In this document: positions 1-5,688 of the stretch, piece after piece
How positions within the stretch are numbered: position 1 is the stretch's first letter
Layout of the letters: each line of letters begins with the position of its first letter
Source of the DNA: an uncultured Ellagibacter sp.
Lineage (GTDB): Bacteria; Actinomycetota; Coriobacteriia; Coriobacteriales; Eggerthellaceae
Length of the DNA: 12,357 nt
NCBI RefSeq assembly: GCF_934636505.1
Contig: NZ_CAKUAL010000061.1
Coordinates: 1-12,357 of the forward strand
Direction: 5' to 3'
Made by a program: the position numbers and the translations under genes
The notes under the pieces: model-generated
Told to the model about the DNA's origin: nothing
Seen by the model: the letters and a program-made list of their open reading frames with translations, nothing else
The model's database searches: none

Positions 1-57
1 GCCCCTCCTCGCCGAAAGTACTGCGGAGCAAGTCCGTGGGAGGATAGGGCGTTCCGC
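1..57 (+). rRNA. rrf: 5S ribosomal RNA, 3' end (partial)
   Basis: The first bases carry the conserved 3' half of bacterial 5S rRNA: a GCCGAAAGTACTGCGG block (helix IV/loop E side), then CCGTGGGAGGATAGGGCG. These align by eye with the E. coli pattern GCCGATGGTAGTGTGGGG...GAGAGTAGGG. The gene enters from the left edge, so 5' half and the rest of a probable rRNA operon lie outside. The exact 3' end is uncertain by a few bases because the mature end overlaps the terminator hairpin that follows. Confidence 0.72.
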
Positions 58-80
58 TCATGGGCGGCGCTTTTTCTTTT
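49..80 (+). terminator. Intrinsic terminator of the rRNA operon
   Basis: The stem GCG(tt)CCGC pairs with GCGGCGC around a TCATGG loop (49-57 with 64-70). It is followed at once by TTTTTCTTTT. The hairpin plus T-tract directly after the 5S 3' end is the expected rRNA operon terminator. The two-base bulge is the only imperfection. Confidence 0.75.
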
Positions 81-86
81 GCGCAG

Positions 87-131
87 GGGGGGCCGCGGCC
101 CCGGGGGCGTGCCCGGGGCCTGCGGCCCCCC
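87..131 (+). repeat. Very GC-rich long hairpin behind the rRNA terminator
   Basis: Bases 87-108 pair with 111-131, apart from a 2-base and a 1-base bulge, giving about 19 G-C pairs around a GT turn. The outer arm is GGGGGGCCGC against GCGGCCCCCC. TTTCCTTT follows, so it could be a second, backup terminator for the rRNA operon. Without a clean T-run it could equally be a dispersed palindromic element. Confidence 0.55.
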
Positions 132-249
132 TTTCCTTTGCGCTCGGGCGGGAATTCACGGTAATTCTTCAAGCATTATTTCGCTTTCTATCATTGAGTT
201 TCTCTGTTTCACCATGTTGTTTGTCCGCTCATTTATATTTACTCGTATA

Positions 250-279
250 TCTACAGGTACAATATGAATTAATTATAGT
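250..279 (+). promoter_or_regulatory. Candidate promoter of the HEAT-like gene
   Basis: This lies in a sharply AT-rich stretch (about 150-290) between GC-rich blocks. TCTACA (250-255) is a 4/6 match to the -35 box. It stands 18 bp from TATAGT (274-279), a 5/6 match to the -10 box. The start would fall near 286, leaving about 20 nt before the GTG codon. TACAAT at 258-263 is an alternative -10. Confidence 0.35.
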
Positions 280-306
280 GTGTATGTTTGAGAGGACTGA
301 CTTTTC

Positions 307-909
307 GTGGCTGAATATAGTGAGACTGTTCTGAACCTCGCTGCGTCGTGCGTCTCCGACCATGAGACGCTCGACAAGATTGCAAATGCATTGGCAAATG
401 GGACGCGTCGATCTCGACAGCAGGCTGCGCAGGTCCTCGCAGCGGTTTCCCATTCCGACGCTGCTGCGGTTTCCGGCTACAGCCAGATTTTCGTTGATGC
501 ACTATCTCGCCCTGAGGCCCAGACGCGCTGGGAATGTCTCGATGTGCTGACTCGTCTTTGCGATGTCGATGCTTCGCTTTGCGCTGACGCTATCGATGGT
601 GCAGAAAACGCGCTTTTCGACGAGGAGAGCGGTCCGCTGCATCTTGCTGCGATGCGATTCCTCTGCAAGTTTGGCGCAATTTCCGAGCAAAATTCCGATC
701 GTGTGTGGCCGCTTGTTGATGAGGGCATTCAATGCTGGCATGGCGACCTTGAGTTCCAGGATATGCTGAACTCGCTTCTCGATTTCTCAACGGGGCATCT
801 TTCGGAGTCGGTGAAATCCGAGCTTGCTGAACGGATGTTGTTCGACTCGAAGAATGGGCGCGGTGCCTTGAGGCGAAAGGCGACGACCATCGTCGAGAAC
901 CTGTCCTAG
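307..909 (+). CDS. Hypothetical helical-repeat (HEAT-like) protein
   Basis: This 200-residue soluble acidic protein has no signal peptide or membrane segment. It is built of alternating amphipathic helices: residues about 1-40, 45-60, 68-95, 105-125 and on to the C-terminus. Helices carry small and hydrophobic residues in register, as in HEAT/ARM-like solenoids, for example the stretches around QQAAQVLAAV and LHLAAMRFLCKFGA. Such folds usually act as protein-binding scaffolds, and no catalytic motif is visible. The start is GTG at 307 because AGAGGA (291-296) sits 10 bases upstream and the AT-rich promoter zone ends there. It is the first gene after the rRNA operon and precedes the isocitrate dehydrogenase gene by 108 bp. 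A functional link to that gene is not shown. I do not recognise a named family, and the HEAT call is from the helix pattern only. Confidence 0.75.
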   Translation: MAEYSETVLNLAASCVSDHETLDKIANALANGTRRSRQQAAQVLAAVSHSDAAAVSGYSQIFVDALSRPEAQTRWECLDVLTRLCDVDASLCADAIDGAENALFDEESGPLHLAAMRFLCKFGAISEQNSDRVWPLVDEGIQCWHGDLEFQDMLNSLLDFSTGHLSESVKSELAERMLFDSKNGRGALRRKATTIVENLS

Positions 910-1017
910 CCTATTTGTGCCGTCGACTACAATGTAACATTCGACGTTCTTTTCTATGCGTATCCTTGAAGCGTATTCGTTTGAGTCGCGTTTGCGACGG
1001 GTTTGTGAGGAGGAGCT

Positions 1018-2109
1018 ATGGCTCGTCATACGGTGACCTTGATTCCCGGTGATGGAATCGGCGTTGAGACTTCGGCCGCTATGCAGCGTGTCGTCGAGGC
1101 CTGTGGTGCGGAAATCGATTGGGAAATCGCCGAGGCTGGCGCGCATTGCCTTGAAACCGAGGGCACGCCGCTCCCTGATTCTACGATTGAAGCCGTCAAG
1201 CGCAACAAAGTCGCCATCAAGGGACCAATCACGACTCCCGTTGGCACTGGTTTTCGCAGCGTAAACGTTGCGCTTCGCAAGACGCTTGGCCTTTATGTCT
1301 GCCTGCGCCCTGTCATTTCGCTTCCCGGTGCTGGTGGTCGCTATGACAACGTCGACCTGGTGATCGTTCGCGAAAATTCCGAGGATTTGTATGCTGGCGT
1401 CGAGTTCGAGGAAGGCTCCGAAGGCGCTCGGAAGCTGATTGACCTTTGCGAGGAAGAGGGTGCGGGCACCATTCGCCCCGACTCCGGCATCTCCGTCAAG
1501 CCGATTTCGGTTACTGCCTCGCAGGATATTGTTCGATATGCATTTGAGTATGCGCTGAAACACGGTCGCAAGAAGGTTACCGCTGCTCACAAAGCAAACA
1601 TCATGAAGTACTCCGATGGTTTGTTCCTCCGCGTCGCGCGCGAGGTTGCCAAGGAATATGAGGGTCGCGTCGATTTCGACGACCGCATCATCGATGCCTT
1701 CTGCATGAACATGGTAACTGACCCCTCGCAATTCGATGTTGTCGTCTTCCCGAACCTGTATGGCGATATTGCAAGTGATCTGGCGGCGGGCCTTGTTGGC
1801 GGTTTGGGTATCGCCCCGGGCGCGAACATTGGTAAGGAATACGCTGTCTTCGAGGCGGTTCACGGCTCAGCTCCCGATATTGCGGGGCAGAATAAGGCGA
1901 ACCCGACTGCGGAAATCTTGTCGGCTGCGATGATGCTCGATCATCTCGGCGAGCTTGAAGCTGCGGCTCGTATTCGCGCTGCAGTGAAGGAGGTTTATGC
2001 GGCTGGCGAGTGGCTGACGGGTGATATTCGCAAGCTGACGGGTTCCGACAAGCCTGCGGCGAGCTGCACCGAGTTCACCGATGCGTTGGTTGCAGCTCTC
2101 GCGAAGTAG
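1018..2109 (+). CDS. Isocitrate dehydrogenase, NAD-type
   Basis: This 363-residue cytoplasmic enzyme of the isocitrate/isopropylmalate dehydrogenase family is predicted to oxidise and decarboxylate isocitrate to 2-oxoglutarate. The N-terminus has GDGIG (11-15). The substrate loop S81-x-N83-x3-R87 with R97, R118 and Y125 is the isocitrate type, with the Ser that contacts the gamma-carboxylate. Catalytic Lys192 lies in HKANIMK, and metal ligands are D226, D250 and D254. GGLGIAPGANIG (261-272) is conserved. In the cofactor loop HGSAPDIAG (282-290), Asp287-Ile288 replace the Lys-Tyr pair of NADP-specific E. coli Icd, which predicts NAD+. AGGAGGAG (1008-1015) sets the ATG. The length is that of short bacterial NAD-IDH. 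Homoisocitrate or tartrate dehydrogenase activity is less likely but cannot be excluded from sequence. A possible -10 (TACAAT, 928-933) and a small hairpin (985-998) lie upstream. Confidence 0.9.
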   Translation: MARHTVTLIPGDGIGVETSAAMQRVVEACGAEIDWEIAEAGAHCLETEGTPLPDSTIEAVKRNKVAIKGPITTPVGTGFRSVNVALRKTLGLYVCLRPVISLPGAGGRYDNVDLVIVRENSEDLYAGVEFEEGSEGARKLIDLCEEEGAGTIRPDSGISVKPISVTASQDIVRYAFEYALKHGRKKVTAAHKANIMKYSDGLFLRVAREVAKEYEGRVDFDDRIIDAFCMNMVTDPSQFDVVVFPNLYGDIASDLAAGLVGGLGIAPGANIGKEYAVFEAVHGSAPDIAGQNKANPTAEILSAAMMLDHLGELEAAARIRAAVKEVYAAGEWLTGDIRKLTGSDKPAASCTEFTDALVAALAK

Positions 2110-2151
2110 GTTACATTCGCCATCTTCTCGATGGTAAAAGGACGGTAACGG

Positions 2152-2184
2152 AAATGCTCGGTCTCGCGAGGGACTGGGCATTTT
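2152..2184 (+). terminator. Terminator of the isocitrate dehydrogenase gene
   Basis: An 11-bp stem (2155-2165 with 2170-2180, including three G-T wobbles) closes on a GCGA tetraloop and is flanked by AAA upstream and TTTT downstream. It lies 45 bp after the stop codon. The T-run is short, so termination may be partial. Confidence 0.55.
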
Positions 2185-2186
2185 CG

Positions 2187-2194
2187 TGTATAGT
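2187..2194 (+). promoter_or_regulatory. Candidate -10 element for the 634-residue membrane protein gene
   Basis: TATAGT (2189-2194) follows directly on the preceding terminator's T-run and is itself followed by GGGGA. No convincing -35 is seen, because the expected position falls inside the terminator stem. A start near 2201 would leave a short leader carrying the AAGGAGGG ribosome binding site at 2213-2220. Confidence 0.4.
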
Positions 2195-2226
2195 GGGGAA
2201 AATTACCTTATCAAGGAGGGATACGT

Positions 2227-4131
2227 TTGAAGCAATCATCGGGACTTGACGCTTTGCTCGAGGCGCTTAAGCAATCCGGCATGAACACCGATTCGTTCGG
2301 CTCGCCTTTCGGCAGCGGCTCCGATGCGGACGACTCGGCCAAGGCTGCCGATGCGGGATCTTCTCGCGGTTCGGGTGGGCCGAAGGCGCCGCATGTCGAG
2401 ATGCCGCACATCATCGAGAACATGAAATCGTGGAGCAAGAAGGCGATTATCGTTGCGGTCATCGTTCTCGTTGTCGTTATTCTTGCTGCCTATTGGTGGT
2501 TCCATCCGCCTATCAACATCCATAGCGTCGACACCTGGTTCTTCATCGCGGTGTTCATCTTGCTGCCGACGTTTTTGTTCTTCCGCGTGCGCTCCTCGAA
2601 TTACAAGGAAGGGAAGGGCAAGCGCGCCGAGCGCAACGAGGGCAAGGCGAAGACGTTTAAGGCGCTCTCCTTCATCCCTGTCGCCGTCGCTTGCGTGGGC
2701 ATTATCGGTGCGTTGATGTCGCTGTCGCTTTTCCCGGGCAACGCGGCGAAGTATGCCACGGTGCTCAATACCGTCGACCACGATTTCGCCTCCGACATTC
2801 AGGAGGTGAACTACTCCGAGATCCCGGTGATCGACCGTGACTCCGCGATTCTTCTCGGCAATCGCGAGATGGGCTCGATTCCCGAGTACGTCAGCCAGTT
2901 CGAGATCTCTTCGCTTTACAGCCAGATCAACTACCAGGGCACGCCGGTTCGCGTGAGCCCACTCGGCTACGCCGACCTGTTCAAGTGGTTTACCAACCGT
3001 GGCACGGGCATTCCCGCGTACGCACTTGTCGACATGACGACGCAGGATGCGCAAATCGTGACGCTCGGCGACAACGCCATCTTCTATTCCCAGTCAGAGC
3101 CGCTTGCGCGCAACATCGACCGTTACGTGCAGCTGAAGTACCCCTTCTATATGTTTGACGAGAAGTCGTTCGAGATTGACGAGGATGGCCACCCGTGGTG
3201 GATCTGCCCCGTGCAGAAGCGTACGATCGGCCTGTTTGGAGGTACGACCATCGACCGCGTCGTCATGGTGAACGCAACGACGGGCGAGTGCACCGACATC
3301 TCGATTGATGAGGTTCCTGAATGGGTTGACCGCGCATATCCCGCAGAGCTTCTTATCGAGCAGTACAACTGGTCGGGCGCTTACAAGGACGGTTGGCTTA
3401 ACAGCTGGCTCGGCCAGAAGAACGTGGTCCAAACCACCCCTGGTACCGACGGAAACGTCGGCTACAACTACATCGCGAAAGACGACGACGTGTGGGTCTA
3501 CACCGGCGTCACTTCGGCGACGGCCGACAACTCCATCGTCGGGTTCGTGCTGGTGAATCAGCGCACGGCCGAGTCGCACTTCTATTCGGTTGCGGGCGCT
3601 ACGGAAGAGTCGGCGATGCAATCCGCCGAGGGCCAGGTTCAGAATTTGCGCTACACGGCCACCTTCCCGCTGCTTATCAATGTGGCGAACCAACCGACGT
3701 ACTTCATGGCGCTCAAGGACAGCGCGGGACTCGTGAAGAAGTTCGCGATGATCGACATCCAGCGCTACCAGAACGTGGCGGTTGGCGATACGGTCGCGGA
3801 GTGCCAGAAGTCCTACGAGGCCCTTCTCGCGACGAACGGCGTCGACACGGGAGATTCCACGCCGACGGACGTGAAGCAGACCAAGGGCATCATTGCGACG
3901 ATGGCGCAGGCGGTCATCGAGGGGAATTCTCACTACTATGTGACGCTTCAGGGCGATTCCTCGATCTACGATTTCCCGCTGCCCGGCATGCTCGAGATTG
4001 TTGCCTACTCGGCTGGTGATGAGATTTCCTTCACCTACATCGATGCTGGCACGACGGCATTTCCCGCTCAATCTATCGACAGTGTGAAGACGGCGGGAAC
4101 CGAGCAGAAAAGCGTTGACACCACGGTGTAG
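2227..4131 (+). CDS. Membrane-anchored protein with large extracytoplasmic domain, function unknown
   Basis: This 634-residue protein starts at a TTG codon, chosen because a near-perfect AAGGAGGG (2213-2220) lies six bases upstream. Residues 1-65 are hydrophilic, with a Gly/Ser/Asp-rich stretch (24-52). Membrane helices are at about 72-91, 102-120 and 147-168. A strongly basic loop (121-146) separates helices two and three, so it should be cytoplasmic. The remaining ~460 residues should lie outside the membrane. That domain is rich in beta-type segments and aromatic residues, with motifs such as GHPWWICPV and VVMVNATTGEC that faintly recall PepSY-like folds. From memory, similar uncharacterised proteins occur in lactic acid bacteria and other Gram-positives. 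No enzyme motif, sortase signal or lipobox is present. The rplJ promoter is embedded in its last codons. It appears to be a single-gene transcript. Confidence 0.8.
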   Translation: MKQSSGLDALLEALKQSGMNTDSFGSPFGSGSDADDSAKAADAGSSRGSGGPKAPHVEMPHIIENMKSWSKKAIIVAVIVLVVVILAAYWWFHPPINIHSVDTWFFIAVFILLPTFLFFRVRSSNYKEGKGKRAERNEGKAKTFKALSFIPVAVACVGIIGALMSLSLFPGNAAKYATVLNTVDHDFASDIQEVNYSEIPVIDRDSAILLGNREMGSIPEYVSQFEISSLYSQINYQGTPVRVSPLGYADLFKWFTNRGTGIPAYALVDMTTQDAQIVTLGDNAIFYSQSEPLARNIDRYVQLKYPFYMFDEKSFEIDEDGHPWWICPVQKRTIGLFGGTTIDRVVMVNATTGECTDISIDEVPEWVDRAYPAELLIEQYNWSGAYKDGWLNSWLGQKNVVQTTPGTDGNVGYNYIAKDDDVWVYTGVTSATADNSIVGFVLVNQRTAESHFYSVAGATEESAMQSAEGQVQNLRYTATFPLLINVANQPTYFMALKDSAGLVKKFAMIDIQRYQNVAVGDTVAECQKSYEALLATNGVDTGDSTPTDVKQTKGIIATMAQAVIEGNSHYYVTLQGDSSIYDFPLPGMLEIVAYSAGDEISFTYIDAGTTAFPAQSIDSVKTAGTEQKSVDTTV

Positions 4132-4142
4132 ATGCGTATCAT
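4115..4142 (+). promoter_or_regulatory. Promoter of the rplJ-rplL operon
   Basis: A perfect TTGACA (4115-4120) is separated by 16 bp from TATCAT (4137-4142); the overlapping TCATAT (4139-4144) at 18 bp is an alternative. The -35 box lies inside the final codons of the upstream gene, whose stop is at 4129-4131. Transcription would start near 4149, just before the L10 leader. Confidence 0.65.
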
Positions 4143-4149
4143 ATAAGAG

Positions 4150-4245
4150 CTGCATAAAAGCAGTGCAAGATGAAATTGTTCCGCTGCCCAAGACAGCAGG
4201 CACCGAAAGGTTTAATCGCATAAGAATGCGGCCCGCCGAGGTGGT
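4150..4245 (+). ncRNA. Ribosomal protein L10 leader
   Basis: The block GCTGCCCAAGACAGCAGG (4183-4200) is the conserved core of bacterial L10 leaders: a small hairpin with GCTG (4183-4186) pairing CAGC (4194-4197) around an AAGA-containing loop. A GAAA-tetraloop hairpin follows (ACC/GGT, 4202-4211), then a CGCAT/ATGCG hairpin (4217-4230) and the closing GCCGAGGT. It lies upstream of rplJ, where this element is found in Gram-positive bacteria. In that family the L10(L12)4 complex binds the leader and represses its own operon. The outer boundaries are approximate because I did not fold the whole RNA. Confidence 0.8.
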
Positions 4246-4264
4246 TATCTAAGCGTTGAGCTTT

Positions 4265-4310
4265 GACGACCCCTGCTGTCCTGTGACGGTGGGGGTCGTT
4301 TCGTTTCTTC
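4265..4310 (+). terminator. Attenuator hairpin in the rplJ leader
   Basis: The stem ACGACCCCT (4266-4274) pairs with GGGGGTCGT (4291-4299). An inner stem CTGTC/GACGG (4276-4280, 4285-4289) closes on a CTGT loop. TTCGTTTCTT follows. It stands between the L10 leader and the rplJ start, so it should stop transcription before the genes when formed. Bases 4272-4280 are perfectly complementary to 4192-4200 in the L10 site, which offers a competing antiterminator. Confidence 0.75.
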
Positions 4311-4367
4311 GAACGCGGCTCCACCCCAAGGGGCGGAACTCGAGTTTGAGGAAAAGGAGGTGTACGA

Positions 4368-4889
4368 ATGCCCAACGCAAAGAATCAAGAAATGCTCGCC
4401 AACGTCAAGGCGGACCTCGAGGCTACTTCCGCGGTGTGGGTCGTGGATTACTGCGGCCTCACGGTGAAGCAGATCCAGGAGCTTCGCCGCAGCGTGCGTG
4501 AGGCTGGCGCTGTCATGAAGGTTTACAAGAACACCCTCATGCACATCGCTCTGGCTGACGCTGAGCTGCCGACGCTCGACGACATGCTTCAGGGTCCGAG
4601 CGCGTTCGTGTTCTGCGGTGACGACGTGGCTGCTGCTGCTAAGGCTGTCAAGGAGTTCGCCAAGAGCAACGACGTTCTCGAGATCAAGGGCGGCATCATG
4701 GACGGTGCTGCCGTTTCTGCTGCCGAGGTGGAAGCTATCGCTTCTCTGCCTTCCCGCGAAGAGCTCTACGCTCACATCGCTGCTGCTATCAACGGTGTGG
4801 CTCAGGGTCTCGCGACCGCCATCGCTGGCGTGCCGCGCGGTCTGGCTCAGGTCACCAAGGCTGTGGCCGACCAGAAGGAAGCTGCCTAG
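4368..4889 (+). CDS. rplJ: Large ribosomal subunit protein L10 (uL10)
   Basis: This 173-residue protein, usual length for bacterial L10, is the base of the ribosomal stalk. Its N-terminal domain binds 23S rRNA, and its C-terminal helix carries L7/L12 dimers. The N-terminal part shows the family pattern: KADLEATSAVWVVDYCGLTV (15-34), then LRRSVREAGAVMKVYKNTL (about 40-58). The C-terminal Ala-rich helix runs to the end. The ATG is fixed by a near-perfect AAGGAGGTG seven bases upstream. It is the first gene of a two-gene operon with rplL, 84 bp upstream of it, and is controlled by the L10 leader and attenuator. Nothing is odd in the sequence. Confidence 0.97.
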   Translation: MPNAKNQEMLANVKADLEATSAVWVVDYCGLTVKQIQELRRSVREAGAVMKVYKNTLMHIALADAELPTLDDMLQGPSAFVFCGDDVAAAAKAVKEFAKSNDVLEIKGGIMDGAAVSAAEVEAIASLPSREELYAHIAAAINGVAQGLATAIAGVPRGLAQVTKAVADQKEAA

Positions 4890-4898
4890 CATCAGCTC

Positions 4899-4921
4899 AT
4901 GCGGCCTGAGAGACGCCGCGT
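4899..4921 (+). repeat. Small hairpin in the rplJ-rplL spacer
   Basis: GCGGC (4901-4905) pairs with GCCGC (4915-4919), extended by two outer pairs. It begins 11 bases after the rplJ stop. Together with the next hairpin it structures the intergenic RNA. Confidence 0.4.
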
Positions 4922-4935
4922 AACGAAAAACATTC

Positions 4936-4954
4936 GGCTGGGAAGGTCCCAGCC
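4936..4954 (+). promoter_or_regulatory. Perfect hairpin ahead of rplL
   Basis: GGCTGGGA and TCCCAGCC form a perfect 8-bp stem on a three-base loop. CCTTTG follows rather than a T-run, so it is unlikely to terminate fully. The rplL ribosome binding site (AAAGGAA) starts only a few bases later. Partial termination, RNA processing or mRNA stabilisation are possible roles that fit the higher L12 demand. Confidence 0.45.
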
Positions 4955-4973
4955 CCTTTGAAAGGAAACTAAC

Positions 4974-5348
4974 ATGGCTGTTACTCGCGAAGAGATCATT
5001 GAGGCTCTGAAGGAGATGTCCCTGCTCGAGGCTTCCGAGCTCGTGAAGGACATCGAGGAGACCTTTGGCGTGTCCGCTGCTGCTCCCGTTGCCGTTGCTG
5101 CTGCTCCGGCTGCTGGCGCTGCTGCCGCTGAGGAAAAGACCGAGTTCGACGTCGTCCTCGAGGGCTTCGGCGACAACAAGATCGCTGTCATCAAGGTTGT
5201 CCGTGAGATCACCGGTCTCGGCCTCAAGGAAGCCAAGGAAGTTGTCGAGAACGCTCCTAAGGCTATCCAGGAAGGCGTTGCCAAGGACAAGGCTGAGGAA
5301 ATCAAGGCCAAGCTCGAAGAGGCTGGCGCTGCTGTCACCCTCAAGTAA
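4974..5348 (+). CDS. rplL: Ribosomal protein L7/L12 (bL12)
   Basis: This 124-residue stalk protein recruits translation GTPases (EF-Tu, EF-G, IF2) to the ribosome. Residues 1-33 form the dimerisation domain that binds L10. Residues 34-53 are the flexible Ala/Pro/Val-rich hinge. Residues 54-124 are the globular C-terminal domain with the conserved EKTEFDVVL, KIAVIKVVREITGLGLKEAK and VVENAPK segments that contact the GTPase G domain. The ATG has AAAGGAA seven bases upstream. It is co-transcribed with rplJ and followed by a strong terminator. Length, domain order and motifs are all standard. Confidence 0.98.
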   Translation: MAVTREEIIEALKEMSLLEASELVKDIEETFGVSAAAPVAVAAAPAAGAAAAEEKTEFDVVLEGFGDNKIAVIKVVREITGLGLKEAKEVVENAPKAIQEGVAKDKAEEIKAKLEEAGAAVTLK

Positions 5349-5375
5349 CTCGATTCTTTTTAGATTCGCAGTGAG

Positions 5376-5404
5376 AAAGACCCTCCTTTGGGAGGGTCTT
5401 TTTT
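5376..5404 (+). terminator. Intrinsic terminator of the rplJL operon
   Basis: A perfect 11-bp stem (AAAGACCCTCC with GGAGGGTCTTT) around a TTTG loop runs into a T-rich tail. It lies 28 bp after the rplL stop. This is a textbook factor-independent terminator. Confidence 0.92.
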
Positions 5405-5638
5405 ATGGGATGAGAAGGGGAGGCTGCGATGTCGGGCGGGCGGAAGGTTCGTCTATGCGAACCATGCCTGCATGTAAGCTTCTGAGCTGGCGGTATTCAG
5501 AAATGGGAAAATGACGGGAAGCGGGTGCGGCCCGATACGGGGTTCTCATAGACTTATAGGAAGCTAATGAATATCTCAGGCGATCGAGGCGCCAGTTGCG
5601 GATAGTGTCCCCGTCCTTCCTCGATATTCGCTCGCCAT

Positions 5639-5647
5639 TGGTATAAT
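5639..5647 (+). promoter_or_regulatory. Extended -10 promoter of the LuxR regulator gene
   Basis: TGGTATAAT is a perfect extended -10 (TGnTATAAT), followed by GGGGA. A start near 5654 gives a leader of about 35 nt with AGGAG at 5681-5685. No clear -35 box is seen, as is common with extended -10 promoters. An inverted repeat ATCGAGG (5583-5589) / CCTCGAT (5619-5625) flanks the -35 region and may be an operator. Confidence 0.6.
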
Positions 5648-5688
5648 GGGGAAGCAGTTTTCAACTATCGCCTCGCGCACAGGAGCTC

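Noticed and set aside
79..267. 62-residue plus-strand frame after the 5S rRNA
   Set aside because: It crosses the terminator and the GC-rich hairpin, has no ribosome binding site, and its composition changes abruptly at the AT-rich promoter zone.
787..1863. 358-residue minus-strand open frame opposite the isocitrate dehydrogenase gene
   Set aside because: Antisense frame produced by third-position GC bias. The enzyme on the plus strand is unambiguous.
3094..4221. 375-residue minus-strand open frame
   Set aside because: Antisense to the membrane protein gene and running through the rplJ promoter and leader. Composition is Arg/Val/His-rich with no recognisable domain.
5429..5485. 18-residue plus-strand peptide (MSGGRKVRLCEPCLHVSF) with AAGGGGAGG upstream
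   Set aside because: The ribosome binding site is decent and a CxxC is present, but the frame sits right after the rplJL terminator with no promoter and contains a GGTTCG/CGAACC palindrome. It is too short to support without conservation.
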